A stretch of DNA of 64,000 bases from Scalesia atractyloides (taxonomy: Eukaryota; Streptophyta; Magnoliopsida; Asterales; Asteraceae): the NCBI GenBank assembly GCA_947069175.1, contig CAMTDV010000017.1, forward strand, positions 33,551,126 through 33,615,125. Direction: 5' to 3'. Positions 34,123 through 46,027 of this stretch are shown one piece after another. Numbering within the stretch: position 1 is the first letter of the stretch; every line of letters starts with the position of its first letter. The position numbers and the translations under genes were made by a program. The notes beneath the pieces were generated by a model. It was not told where the DNA came from, did not search any database, and saw only the letters and a list, made by a program, of their open reading frames with translations.

Positions 34123-36468
34123 TGTAACAACTCCAAATTTCCGTTGTTATTTATTTCCGTATATTCCGTTTGTAACCATCACTTGTACTCCGAGATTTGA
34201 TTATGAGAAAGCTTTATTAATGGAATTATATTTTGTCACATTTATATCGCATTTAATCGCTTATTAATCGCTAATTCAACGCAATCACAAGTAATTATGC
34301 TACTATACGAGCCGAATGTGTTATTGTTTAATAAACACTTGTGCCATCGCATCACTTATCTCATCGCATCGCAAAACGCAGTTAATTATGTGTAATTATG
34401 TTTTATATAAGTTTATGTTATAGTTTGATATCACTAAAACGCTCACACACTCTGATAACTCGCTCTCTCTCAAATCAATGGTAATATAATGCTTAACGCT
34501 TCGCTAAAACGCTTAATATACCTATCTAATACGAACCGAATCGCCAAACGAACTCCTAACGCGAAACAAACGAACAAAACTTGGCCAACAGGTCAAGTTC
34601 GGCCGAACTTGTGCATCAAAAGTTTGCCCGAGCTTGTTCCAACCACCAGAATCTTCAAGACATCACAATTCCGCCAAGACTTGTCTCACAACTCACCAGA
34701 AACAAGTAAGTTCGCTCGAACTTGATGTTTCAGCCCATTATTCCACCTCACCTATAAATACCCTGCTCCTCTTCTCATTTGAACTTGCTGCAAGTTCGCC
34801 CGGAGCTCCCCAAAACCAAAACCTTTTATGTTCTAAGTAAGATTCCACCCGTTTTCAAGCTACAACAACGTTTTACTACGATTTTGCACAAGGCTTTGCC
34901 TTCGTTTTCATCAAATCTCTTCTGTTTTCAAAAATCTTAATCTTTTTATGCAAAACTTATGTTTTTCACTCAGATCTATGCTTAGATCTGAGTAAAACCT
35001 TTCAAACATCGATTTTTACACAATATTCTGACTAAACGACATATGTTTCGTTCACTTTGAAGTGGAACGAGGCGTTGTCAAGTTAGATCTCAGATCCGGA
35101 AGCACAAGGACGAAGTCGTCACTTTGCACAAACTAGACTAAACCGTTCGAACCTTCAAGTTCGTCCGAATTAGTCCGAGTTTCTGTAAAATGGCTAAAAC
35201 TCGCTCCAAAAGACCTCTTCAGCCTTGGTTTTGCCCTTAGTAGCCTAAGGTTGGAGGGATGGACACTCGATTTCCTCAGCAAACGACGCAAAAACGCACG
35301 ATTTGGATGCCAAAACAGTCAAGTTCGATCAGAAAGCATCAAGTTCGCTCGAACTTGTCACCAGATAGGTGACCAAGTTCGCCCGAACTTGCTCAATACT
35401 TCACAAGACACACAAGTTCGCCCGAACTTGTACTGATTTCCAAGCAAATCAGACAAGTTTGCCCGAACTTGTATCATCCCTCAAATGGGACAAGTTTGCC
35501 CGAACTTGTCTAGTTTCATAGCAAACCATACAAGTTCGCCCGAACTTGTACTCTCAGTAAGTCCAGACATACAAGTTCGCCCGAACTTGTATTTTCAAGT
35601 ACAAGTTCACCCGAACTTGTCTGCTGTTCCTTCAACCGTTAACCGTTTCAGCATTCGGAAGACTGATGCACTTCTGTTCGCTTACAAGCTGATCCGGCGC
35701 TCTTTGCAACTCCTCTCAGATCCCCCATCTCTCCCGAAACGCACCGACAGTGAGTATACTTGAACCCATTTACCCTTAAACGCACTTTTGGGTGTCACAT
35801 ATGTTCGTATATCAAAACACAACACAAAACTCAACTCTTATTCGAAATCCCGCTATTACATGACTATACGTGAAATCTGCTGAATTGTATGTATTACTTG
35901 ATTCCTTGTACGCCACCCTTAACATGATAGTATACTAGACGTTGACCCGCCACCCGGAGGCCCGGGGTTGTTAAGGCTCGCATTTTCATTTCTCATTTAT
36001 TTTCTCTTTTAGGATGTGAACACTTGTTTGCATGCTTTGATCAATCGCGGTTTGTTGGTTTACTTGAATCTAAGTAGATACATAGTTCACAACTGTTACG
36101 TATGTCATGCGGTGTATGCTAAACGCTTTTATATCTATTATGTATGCAAACTGTATACTCACCTTTACTTAATTATATTGACGTTTTATTTTAACATATG
36201 TGGCAGGTTGAGGATGTTGCTTTGGATGCTTAGATTTAGGTTTTTGCTTTAGAAAATCATGTAATAAAAATCTAGGGAAGATCAAACCTGAAATTGTTTT
36301 ATGAGATATTTGATATTTTGTAATATTGTTTGAGGATTATATGTTAATAGTATTGGATATTTGCTTTTGAATATTATCACTTAAATAATGTTATGGAATT
36401 TCTCGTGAGACAATCTGGTTCGCCTAGTGCCGCGCCCCGATGTTTCCGCCATCGGTTGGGGTGTGACA
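34123..36468 (+). repeat. 5' LTR of element C (2346 bp)
   Basis: It starts TGTAACAACTCC and ends GTGTGACA. TATAAATA is at 34753-34760. Palindromes of the form CAAGTTCGCCCGAACTTG lie before and well after the TATA box, with the main array at 35340-35619. Confidence 0.95.
35320..35619. repeat. array of CAAGTTCGCCCGAACTTG palindromes, about 40-bp period
   Basis: Units start at 35340, 35374, 35413, 35454, 35491, 35531, 35572 and 35602, preceded by a half unit at 35320. The steps from 35374 on are 39, 41, 37, 40, 41 and 30 bp. Each unit is two 8-bp arms around a 2-bp centre. The array is downstream of the TATA box, so it would be in the leader of the transcript. More copies follow the primer site at 36596-36800. 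Confidence 0.88.
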
Positions 36469-36471
36469 GAT

Positions 36472-36484
36472 TGGTATCAGAGCC
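36472..36484 (+). promoter_or_regulatory. primer binding site of element C
   Basis: TGGTATCAGAGCC, exact initiator Met tRNA complement, three bases after the LTR end. Confidence 0.93.
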
Positions 36485-37607
36485 ATAACTATAGGGAAAA
36501 TTAGGTAGAATTGCCATGTTTGCCTTATACTATAGTTAGGATACCAAATCAGACCATTGCACATCGATTAACGCTGAAAACGAATACGAACAGACAAGTC
36601 TGCTCGAACTTGGGGGACAAGTTCGCTCAAAATTGATCAAGTTCGCCCAAACTTGATCAAGTTCGCCCGGACTTGACCAAGTTCGCTCGAACTTGTCAGT
36701 CCCCCCTCAACAACCAACAAGTTTGCTGGGATTGAGCAAGTTCTCTCGAACTTGACATCAGGTTGATGCCAAGTTCGCCCGAACTTGATCAGAACCCTTC
36801 GACACGAACTTTTAAACATTGTTTTCCTAAAGCAACCACATCACACGTGAAGAACACTCGTATCACACAAAACGAGTGATCAAGTCGAGAATAGGTGTGA
36901 AAACCAAGAACTCTTGATGAGATCATTCACTCCGCGCATACTCTCTCGCACGAGATACCTTCGTTGAGTTAGGAGTGATATCCAAAAATCAACGAAAATC
37001 TCCATATCTATCTAGTGGAACTCCCGATTTGATCGGTGAGCATAACCACAACTAGGAACGATGTTGTTAAGCTAGGGGTGAAACCCGCATCTTAATAACT
37101 AGTTCCGCTCCTCAATTTCAATCTCACCAAAGTCTCGATTATTTCGATGACTCGGAACACGACGGAACTGGAAGGATAAATGTCGTTAACCGTTGTACGG
37201 CGAGAGCATTTGTCTATTAGGCCAAATCGTGTGTCCGAACTCAGAGAATTCTCGAATCACTTTGGGTAGTCGATTTCTTAAAACCCAGGACGCTCCCAAT
37301 TGATTTAAGCCAACAATCGTCAATTTCACGCAAATCAACTTATTTATTACTTATGTGTTTAAATTTATGGATTTTCACTTTATCGATTTCTCGATTTATC
37401 GCCTTTACGCTCCATCGATATATGCACAACTCGCACAACTCTCGAAATCTAAAACGCTAATTAATCCACCAACAAAACTAATCGCTCAACTCGCCTATGC
37501 TCATGAGGACACGTGTGTCCATACGCAGCTTTACTCGCTATTTACACTATTATATCGCATCTCGTACGCACTACACAGGAATTAGTTTGATGATTAAGGT
37601 GCAAATA

Positions 37608-37708
37608 TGTGCTTACATGCCTATATGCTTATGTGCCTATGTGATTACGTGCTTACGTGCTTACGTGCTTATATGCTTACGTGCTTATGTGGATACGTGC
37701 CTATGTGT
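37608..37708 (+). repeat. 10-bp minisatellite in the leader of element C
   Basis: About ten degenerate copies of gcttacgtgc / gcctatgtgc in tandem. It lies between the primer site and gag. Confidence 0.8.
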
Positions 37709-37999
37709 TTTATGCCTTAATTGTATAATGATAATACTAATAAACTTTTGAACATAAATCTATCATAATCAAATCTCATCTAATCAAATCCTTCTATGTC
37801 GATGTCTTTTATGGGATCACACACCAGGAGGAATCTCCAACGCAGTAACGCCGATAAGCGCATCGCTTCAATGGTAGCCAAGGAAATGGCTAAAGTCATC
37901 CCTCAGATCGCCAACGAGATCCACACAGTCAGCTGCAACACTTATGTGGACTCAAAAGTCGACCCGCCCAAGACTTCCTCCAGCTTTAAGCAATTTAAA

Positions 38000-38278
38000 G
38001 AGTAAACTTCCGTTTTGCTCCCTGTGATTTGGTCACTTTATTGGTTTTGCCCCAAACCTTTAAAAATAGCCATTTTCCTCCAATAGTTTGCTATGGTTTT
38101 TCCATTTTGCTCCCCGCCTCTAACTCCATTCAAATTATCTGTTTTTCCATTTTGCTCCCCACAGGGAGCAAAGTGGAAAAACCATAGCAAACTATTGGAG
38201 GAAAATGGCTATTTTTAAAGGTTTGGGGAAAAACCATTAAAGTAACCAAACCACAGGGAGCAAAACGGAAGTTTACTC
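38000..38278. mobile_element. palindromic Mutator-type MITE in gag of element C
   Basis: The 279-bp element is almost entirely two inverted arms starting GAGTAAACTTCCG that meet at about 38135. It has the exact 9-bp duplication caatttaaa (37991-37999 and 38279-38287). The arms resemble the ends of the MULE at 12392-23219, so both belong to one family. It would form a long hairpin if transcribed. Confidence 0.93.
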
Positions 38279-40375
38279 CAATTTAAAGCATGTGGACCAT
38301 CACCTTCACCGGCACGGACGGGCCGAGTGCAATGTTCCACTGGCGTGTTCCAGTCGAGGGCTCTTGATTGGTGGACGGCAGAGCGCAACAAGCACGGGAA
38401 CAACAAAGCTTAGGGGCTCACTTGGGAGGAGCTCAAAGAAATCATGGTGAAAGAGTTCTGTCCTCCACATGAGGTTCAAAAGCTAGAGAATGAGTTCTGG
38501 GACATCAAGCAAGATGGTCCCAATAACGTTGGTCTTACAGCTGGTTTCAAGCAGTTGAGCATTATCTATCCCGGTTAAGTGGACAGGACCGAGAAAGCCA
38601 TCAAGAAATACCTGCGTGCTTTACCCGATTGCGTCGCGGATTTTGTTCAAGTCGCATGCCCTGCTACTATCGAGGAAACTTACCAGCTAGCCGCCAAGAT
38701 CAACGACAAAAGGGTTCAGGCTGGTTACTTTAAGAACAGCATAGTCGCAAACCAGGCCATCACTAAAATAGCAGCTCCTACCGATCAGTCTCGAGAGTCA
38801 AAGTCTAGTCGCCATGGTCGCAAGCGAGAAAGCCCGAGCAAGAACTTTGCCCTCACCGTACCTCAAAACCCTCAGCCACTGCAGTCTGCCACACCAAACG
38901 CACCGCCGGCAAAGCGTGCGTATACTGGCCCGCATCCTTTGTGCTCAAAGTGCACCTATCGCCATGCAGTTGGAGGTAACTGTCGCTTTGCACCAACTGC
39001 AACATTTACGGCCGCTTTACTATCAGTTGTTGTTCAGGCCCGCGTCAGCCAGCTCCTCAAGCCCCTGTAGCACCAGCTTTACCAGCTCCCCCTCGCACTC
39101 CTCAGGCTAATCAGCAGCAGTACCAGCAGCAAGCGCCAGACCCAAAGGCCCGTGCTTGCTACACATGTGGGGACCCAAACCACTTCAGTAACGTCTGCCC
39201 AAACCGAGCTGTCAAACAAGAGCCGCAGCAACAGCAGCCTCAGCCTCATCAGCATCCACCACCACAGCCTCAATAGCAACAACAGGCTGCGCGTGGACGA
39301 GCCTTTAATCTCAATCATCGCCAGGCTCAGAACGACAACAATGTTGTCAACGGTATGTTCCTTGTCAATGGTATTTATGCTTCATGTTTAATTGATACTG
39401 GTGCCGATAATTGTTTTGTATCGTTAGAACTCGAAAAGATTTTAAAATGTAAACGCGCTAAACTCCCAAAGACTTTCGATGTGGAAGTCGCCACCGGAAG
39501 AACCGTCACTGTAAACTCTGTCCTACGTGGTTGTACTCTCGATCTCAACAACCACGTCTTCTTGATCAATCTCATACCTATGCAGTTTGGTAGCTTCGAT
39601 ATCATAGTAAGCATGGATTTTCTTCGTGAAAATCATGCTGAAGTTGTATGCTTTGATAAGATGATTCGCTTCCCTCTCCCTAACGGTGATCAGCTACATG
39701 TCTATGGCAAGACTCCCTCAAAGAAGTTGATGCTTATGTCCCATGTACTCAAGCGAGCAAGCATCTGCGAAAGCAATGCGTTGCCTTCCTAGCCCACATC
39801 ATGAACCCGGAGAAAGAAAAGAAAACCTAGAAGGATGTACCCATTGTTTGTGAATTTCTTAAAGCCTTTCCCGACGATTTACCCGGTTTACCCGTACTCG
39901 TGATGTTGAATTCCGTATCGATTTGATTCCCGGTGCTACTCCCGTTGCTAAAGCTCCCTATCGTCTCGCACCATCCGAAATGCGCGAGTTATCAAGCCAA
40001 CTTCAAGAGCTTCTTGATAAAGGTTTCATACGCCCGAGCACTTCACCTTGGGGCGCACCCGTTCTTTTCGTGAAAAAGAAAGATGGGACGTTCCGAATGT
40101 GCATCGATTATCGTGAACTTAACAAACTCACGATAAAGAACCGCTATCCTCTTCCCCAAATCGACGATTTATGTTTTCTAAGATCGATTTACATTCCGGC
40201 TATCATCAGTTACGCGTGTTGGAAGAAGATATTCCGAAAACCGCCTTTCGTACTTGTTATGTCCATTTTGAATTCGTGGTCATGCCTTTTGGTCTTATCA
40301 ATGCACCCGTGGTCTTCATGGATTTGATGAACCGTGTGTGTAAAGCTTTATCAGATCGTTTCGTCATTGTGTTTA

Positions 40376-43300
40376 TGTAACACCTCGAAAAATTTCATCT
40401 AATAAAATTCCGACACGTGTCCCAAAAATTCTTGGTGGCTACGTGTAACCGAGAGGGACTAAAAGACGATGTCATGTTATTATAATAACCTCTGAACGAG
40501 CATCAGAAAAGTCAGAGGATCAAAGTGGAAATTTTCAACTTACGGACCGTAACCATCTTTGGTTACGGTCCGCAAGGCATTCAAACAATAAGTTCAGTAA
40601 GTCGGTTACGGACCGCAAGCCTTTATGGTTACTGTCCGTAACCAATTCAAATATGTGGGCGCCAGAGGTCCTTACAGACCACAAGGCTTAATCCCTTACA
40701 GTCCGTAAGGGGGACTGCAACTGGCAGATTGTTGGCAGCCAGCATGTTTGCCACCTTTCTCGCGAACTTGAGCCATTCCTCTGCATTTGCCACGACCCTA
40801 AACACTTGTACTCATCTTTTAACTGTTGCCAACACCTGGATCAATCCTATGAAGCATCTCCAACTATAAATACCCTTGTAGTTGCTTGCATCTTGGAGAC
40901 CTTCTCATTTCTACAATCACTCCTCTCATCTTATCTGGAGGTTCCTAACCCTTGGGAGCTTACTAAGGACCTTGTGTAAGTGTTCTTAGCCCTCCTTTTC
41001 AGTTTATATAAATTTTAAGCCAATGTCAAAGCGTTGACGTAAAACGCTTTGACTTTGTGCCAAGACCATTATGGTCCAGCCAATGTTTGTAACGAACATG
41101 GCTATGTGATCGTAATAAGGTAGGTGTTAATCCCCCAAGAGGGCACCTCCTGATTACCACGTTTGCTTGGTCAATTGACGGGTCAAAGTTATGTTAACAA
41201 AAGTCAAACGGGTCAGTTTTGAAATAAAATCATAACTAGCAATGTAGGTGTAATAAAATATGTTTCAACACTCTAATAACTAGGTAATAATTATAAGAAC
41301 ATGTGAGAACATGTTCGGCCCGTCAGTTCCAGGCCTAAGGTCAGTTCGCAACCGAAGGTCACAAAAGTTGACTTTTGCTTTGACTTGAAGTTCTGACCCG
41401 ATCTAGCAACCTTAGCAATTGTTTCTAAGTTGCATTATGACCATATTATAGCATACTATAACCCTTTGGAGTTATAGGACATGGTCATGTAGTAGTCCGA
41501 GTTTTTACGCAAGTATCCGTTAAATATGCCTAAAACGCCCTTCTTACGTATAAAATGGTTTAAGCCTAACCTTGACATCAAAACTTTATACCTACTGATG
41601 TAATATCATTATTAGGATTATGTGGGATATTAATTCAGGTTGCAAACTAAATTCAAGCTATAGTTTGCATATTACACCCTTAAATGACGATATTGCCCTT
41701 CCGGCACTTTAAATGGGTTTTAAACATTTTAATGGACCAAAACCTTATACTTACTGATGCAATATACATATTAACATATTTTGGTCATAAAAACCTGGTC
41801 ACAACAATGGTTTTACTTATATACCATTTAAATCGTCATTTATCGACATAATCGCCATTTCGACGCACAATATGGTTTAAAACCATATTGGAGCGTTAAG
41901 ACTTGATACCTACGGATTTCAAAACATGTTTTCATATTAATAATAGTAGGTACATGTCCCAAACTCAGATTCCCAAATAAGCTATCAAATTATATGTGAA
42001 ATGACCAAAATGCCCTTACGGGACATAGTTTGGTCTTAATCTATTAACCACATATAAAATTGATGTCCTACTGATATAACATCATAAAAGAAGTATTTTA
42101 CAGAATTTGTATGATAATAACATCAGTTTACATATAAGCTCGTTTATCGCATTTTAAAATGACGAAATTGCCCTTTTAAGGCATAATTGCTTTGAAAACC
42201 ATAACGGGCCAACATATTGATAACCTACTGTTATAAGAACATAATTTAAACTTAATGGCATATGGAACTTGTATGGGACTCACCCGGTTACCCGGTTTCG
42301 CTTATATGCGTACGGTTAATCCCATGTGACTACTTTCCGCAACTTAACCGAAACGGGTTTAACCATATCAAAATATTCTCAAATTCCAGAATGTAAAATG
42401 GTAACCCATATTATACAAGTCCTAGTACTTGTCGGGTCAAAAATACATTCTTTTCCGGTCATCGCTTAATCTAGCGTTTCGTACCGTATTCTTTATTTTA
42501 AGTTAGTCGGTCTAAGTCAATGACTAAATAAAGACCAGCTAGCTATCTAATCGGTTAATAATACCATCCATTCCAGACTAGAGACTTCCGGTAGATTGTC
42601 GCCAAGCTAGTTTGATTGATTACGGCTGTGCCTTGCTTATTTTCTTATTATTAAAGATTTTGCAAGCCAGGTAAATAGTTTAACTTATTTTCCCTTATAC
42701 GGGCTTGGGATACGGTATACTAATACCATATGGTTGGATATGGGATCAAAGACCAATGAGTCGGGAATTCTAATAATCCATTTTAATTCGTGTTGCTTAA
42801 GATTAAACATTTGGGGGTTAAAACGACCGTGTCCTGGATATCCACGGCTCATTTAATTGTAAATGGCCACGACCTTAGCACGGGTGTAGGTATACATCCG
42901 TCAGATGCTAAATTAAATTATAACCCATTAGGGGTGCACCTATTAAATGTGTTAAAGTGGAGTGTCGATTAATCAAGATCCCGACATAGTTTCCGGGCTC
43001 TAAATGTATTATTGGCATGTAAAACTGATAACATGAGAATTATTTATCCCAAGTTATTTATTAAACTAAGTACCATTGTGTACACTAAATGTTTTCGAAA
43101 TGTTTTCAAAATGAGTCGGTTAAACGTATTTACCAGTGAAAACTGGCGTATTTTCAAAAGACTAAGCGCATGTGACAAGTATACGTAATAGGCTGGAAGT
43201 ACTCGGCGAAGCTTAAGCGGAATTGCAACCCTTTGCTTAGAAGGCCTTAGTCTGTCAAGTTTCCTTTTGTAATCACATTTCAATCCGCCTGTGGATCTAG

Positions 43301-43461
43301 TTACAAGGGTTTTGAACTTTGAACATGCAAACGTTTGTAATAGTAATTATCCAGACTTCCGCTGTGTTTTATTGTATTGTTTGGTAATGATGATATCAAC
43401 TTGCGTCACGATATTCCCCAACCGGCCCACCGGGTTACACGTGGAAATTAGGGGTGTGACA
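40376..43461 (+). repeat. 5' LTR of element D (3086 bp)
   Basis: It starts TGTAACACCTCG and ends GTGTGACA; TATAAATA is at 40865-40872. Bases 41516-43461 match 44102-46027 with scattered small changes. Confidence 0.94.
40540..40708. promoter_or_regulatory. three palindrome pairs TTACGGACCGTAA / TTACGGTCCGTAA, 66-bp period
   Basis: Pairs are 40540-40552 with 40563-40575, 40606-40618 with 40629-40641, and 40672-40684 with 40696-40708. The partners are reverse complements of each other and are 23-24 bp apart, centre to centre. Pair-to-pair distance is 66 bp each time. Some units have one or more changes from the ideal. They lie 157-325 bp upstream of TATAAATA. Confidence 0.85.
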
Positions 43462-43643
43462 GGTTGGTATCAGAGCCAACTTTCGAGTGAATTAAACACT
43501 AGCCTTTTTGTGTTTAATCTCGGGAATACATATTAACACATATCTCTTAGACTTTCGAGTCTAGACTTTGACCTAGGCGTAATTATTTCCATCTTATTAT
43601 TCTAGCTTTTTATTTTGTTTAACTTGTTTTTGAAGCAGGAATA

Positions 43644-44101
43644 ATGCCACCTAAGTTCAGACGCGGGGGAAAAGGCAAAGGATCCATGAGGGGTGGACCC
43701 TCTATGACCGGACCATCCTTCAGACCACCTTATAGACCATCTCTAGCCGGAGCAGCTGATTTGCCTGACCATAATCCTAACGAAGGATCCTGAGATTCTT
43801 CGTCCCCTTTTGAACCTTACAGACACTCCATTTCACACGAATACTCCCCACCTCAATCACACTCTCATCATTCCTACCATTCTCACCATTCCCACCAATC
43901 ACACCATTCTCATTCCCATTCACACCATGAATTCTTCAACCTTAACTTTGTCAACCCAGTCAACCAACCCTCACTAGAAACCCCTCCAGTCGACTCACCA
44001 ACTCACATGGAGGAGGATTCCGATCTGGAAGAATTTCCCCAAACCGGATCCTATGGCCACCCCATCGAGCTGTCTAGTGGCTCGAACTCTTTGGCAGGGT
44101 C
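43644..44101 (+). pseudogene. gag N-terminus of element D with a His/Ser-rich tract
   Basis: The frame from ATG 43644 gives MPPKFRRGGKGKG, has a TGA at 43791, and then continues with a segment dominated by His and Ser (SHHSYHSHHSHQSHHSHSH, about 43865-43930). It goes on to an acidic MEEDSDLEEF stretch. The frame ends at the deletion junction with the second LTR. The basic start and His-rich tract could bind nucleic acid or metal; that is an inference. Confidence 0.75.
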
Positions 44102-46027
44102 TCCGTTAAATATGCCTAAAACGCCCTTCTTACGTATAAAATGGTTTAAACCTAAACTTGACATCAACACTTTATACCTACTGATGTAATATCATTATTA
44201 AGATTATTTGGGATATTAATTCCGGTTGCAAACTGAATTCAAGCTATAGTTTGCATATTACGTCCTTAAATGACGATATTGCCCTTCCGGCACTTTAAAT
44301 GGGTTTTAAACATTTTAATGGACCAAAACCTTATACTTACTGATGTAATATGCTTATTAACATATTTTGGTCATAAAAACCTGGTCACAACAACGGTTTT
44401 ACTTAAATACCATTTAAATCGTCATTTATCGACATAATCGCCATTTCGACGCACAATATGGTTTAAAACCATATTGGAGCGTTAAGACTTGATACCTACT
44501 GATTTCAAAACATGTTTTCAAATTAATAATAGTAGGTACATGTCCCAAACTCAGATTCCCAAATAAGCTATCAAATTATTTGGGAAATGACCAAAATGCC
44601 CTTCCGGGACATAGTTTGGTCTTAATCTATACACCACATATAAAATTGATGTCCTACTGATATAACAACATAAAATAAGTATTTTACAGAATGTGTATGA
44701 TAATAACATCAGTTTACATATAAGTTTGTTTATCGCATTTTAAAATGATGAAATTGCCCTTTTAAGGCATAGTTGCTTTTAAAACCATAACGGGCCAACA
44801 TATTGAGAACCTACTGTTATAAGAACATAATTTAAACTTAATGGCATATGGAACTTGTATGGGACTCACCCGGTTACCCGGTTTCGCTTATATGCGTACA
44901 GTTAAGCCCACGTGACTAGTTTATGCAACTTAACCGAAACGGGTTTAACCATATCAAAATATTCTCAAATTCCAGAATGTAAAATGGTAACCCATATTAT
45001 ACAGGTCCTAGTACTTGTCGAGTCCAAGATACATTCTTTTCCGGTCATCGCTTAATCTAGCGTTTCGTACCGTATTCTTTATTTTAAGTTAGTCGGTCTA
45101 AGTCAACGACTAAATAAAGACCCGCTAGCTATCTGATCGGTTAATAATACCATCCATTCCAGACTAGAGACTTCCGGTAGATTTTCGCCAAGCTAGTTTA
45201 ATTGATTACGGCTGTGCCTTGCTTATTTTCTTATTATTAAAGATTTTTCAAGCCAGGTAAATACTTTAACTTATTTTCCCTTATACGGGCTTGGGATACG
45301 GTATACTAATACCGCATGGTTGGATATGGGATCAAAGACCAATGAGTCGGGAATTCTAATAATCCATTTTAATTCGTGTTGTTTATTATTAAACATTGGG
45401 GGGTTAAAACGACCGTGTCCTGGATATCCCGGCTCATTTAATTGTAAATGTCCACGACCTAAGCACGGGGTGTAGGCATACACCCGTCAGATGCTAAATT
45501 AAATTAAAACCCATTAGGGGTGCACCTATTAAAGGTGTTAAAGTGGCGTGTCGATTAAACAAGATCCCGGCATAGTTTCCGGGCTCTAAATGTATTATTG
45601 GCATGTAAAACTGATAACATATAAATTATTTATCCCAAGTTATTTATTAAACTAAGTACCATTGTGTACACTAAATGTTTTCGAAATGTTTTCAAAATGA
45701 GTCGGTTAAACAAAAGACTAAGCGCATGTGACAAGTATACGTAATAGGCTGGAAGTACTCGACGAAGCTTAAGAGAAATTGCAACCCTTTGCTTAGAAGG
45801 CCTTAGTCTATCAAGTTTCCTTTTGTAATCACATTTTGATCCGCCTGTGGATCTAGTTACAAGCGTTGTATATTATTTTTGAACTTTGAACATTCAAACG
45901 TTTGTAATAGTAATTATCCACACTTCGTTGTGTTTTATTGTATCGTTTGGTAATGATGATATCAACTTGCGTCACGATATTCCCAACCGGGCCCACCGGG
46001 TTACACGTGGAAATTAGGGATGTGACA
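44102..46027 (+). repeat. 3' LTR of element D, first 1.14 kb deleted
   Basis: It begins at tccgttaaatatgcc, equal to 41516 in the 5' LTR, and runs to the same GTGTGACA end. The promoter part with the palindrome pairs is therefore missing here. Confidence 0.93.

Larger units (their letters stand above)
40376..46027 (+). mobile_element. Ty3 element D (Tekay-like), internally deleted, nested in C
   Basis: The exact 5-bp duplication gttta (40371-40375 and 46028-46032) flanks it. It has a 5' LTR (40376-43461), primer site TGGTATCAGAGCC (43465-43477), the start of gag (43644-44101), then directly the second LTR from its middle (44102-46027). All of pol and the first 1.1 kb of the 3' LTR are missing, removed by one deletion with the outer ends kept. 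Confidence 0.93.

Noticed and set aside
35320..35619. CRISPR-like look of regularly spaced palindromes
   Set aside because: The repeats lie in a plant LTR, the spacers are only about 20 bp and there are no cas genes; it is a retroelement array.
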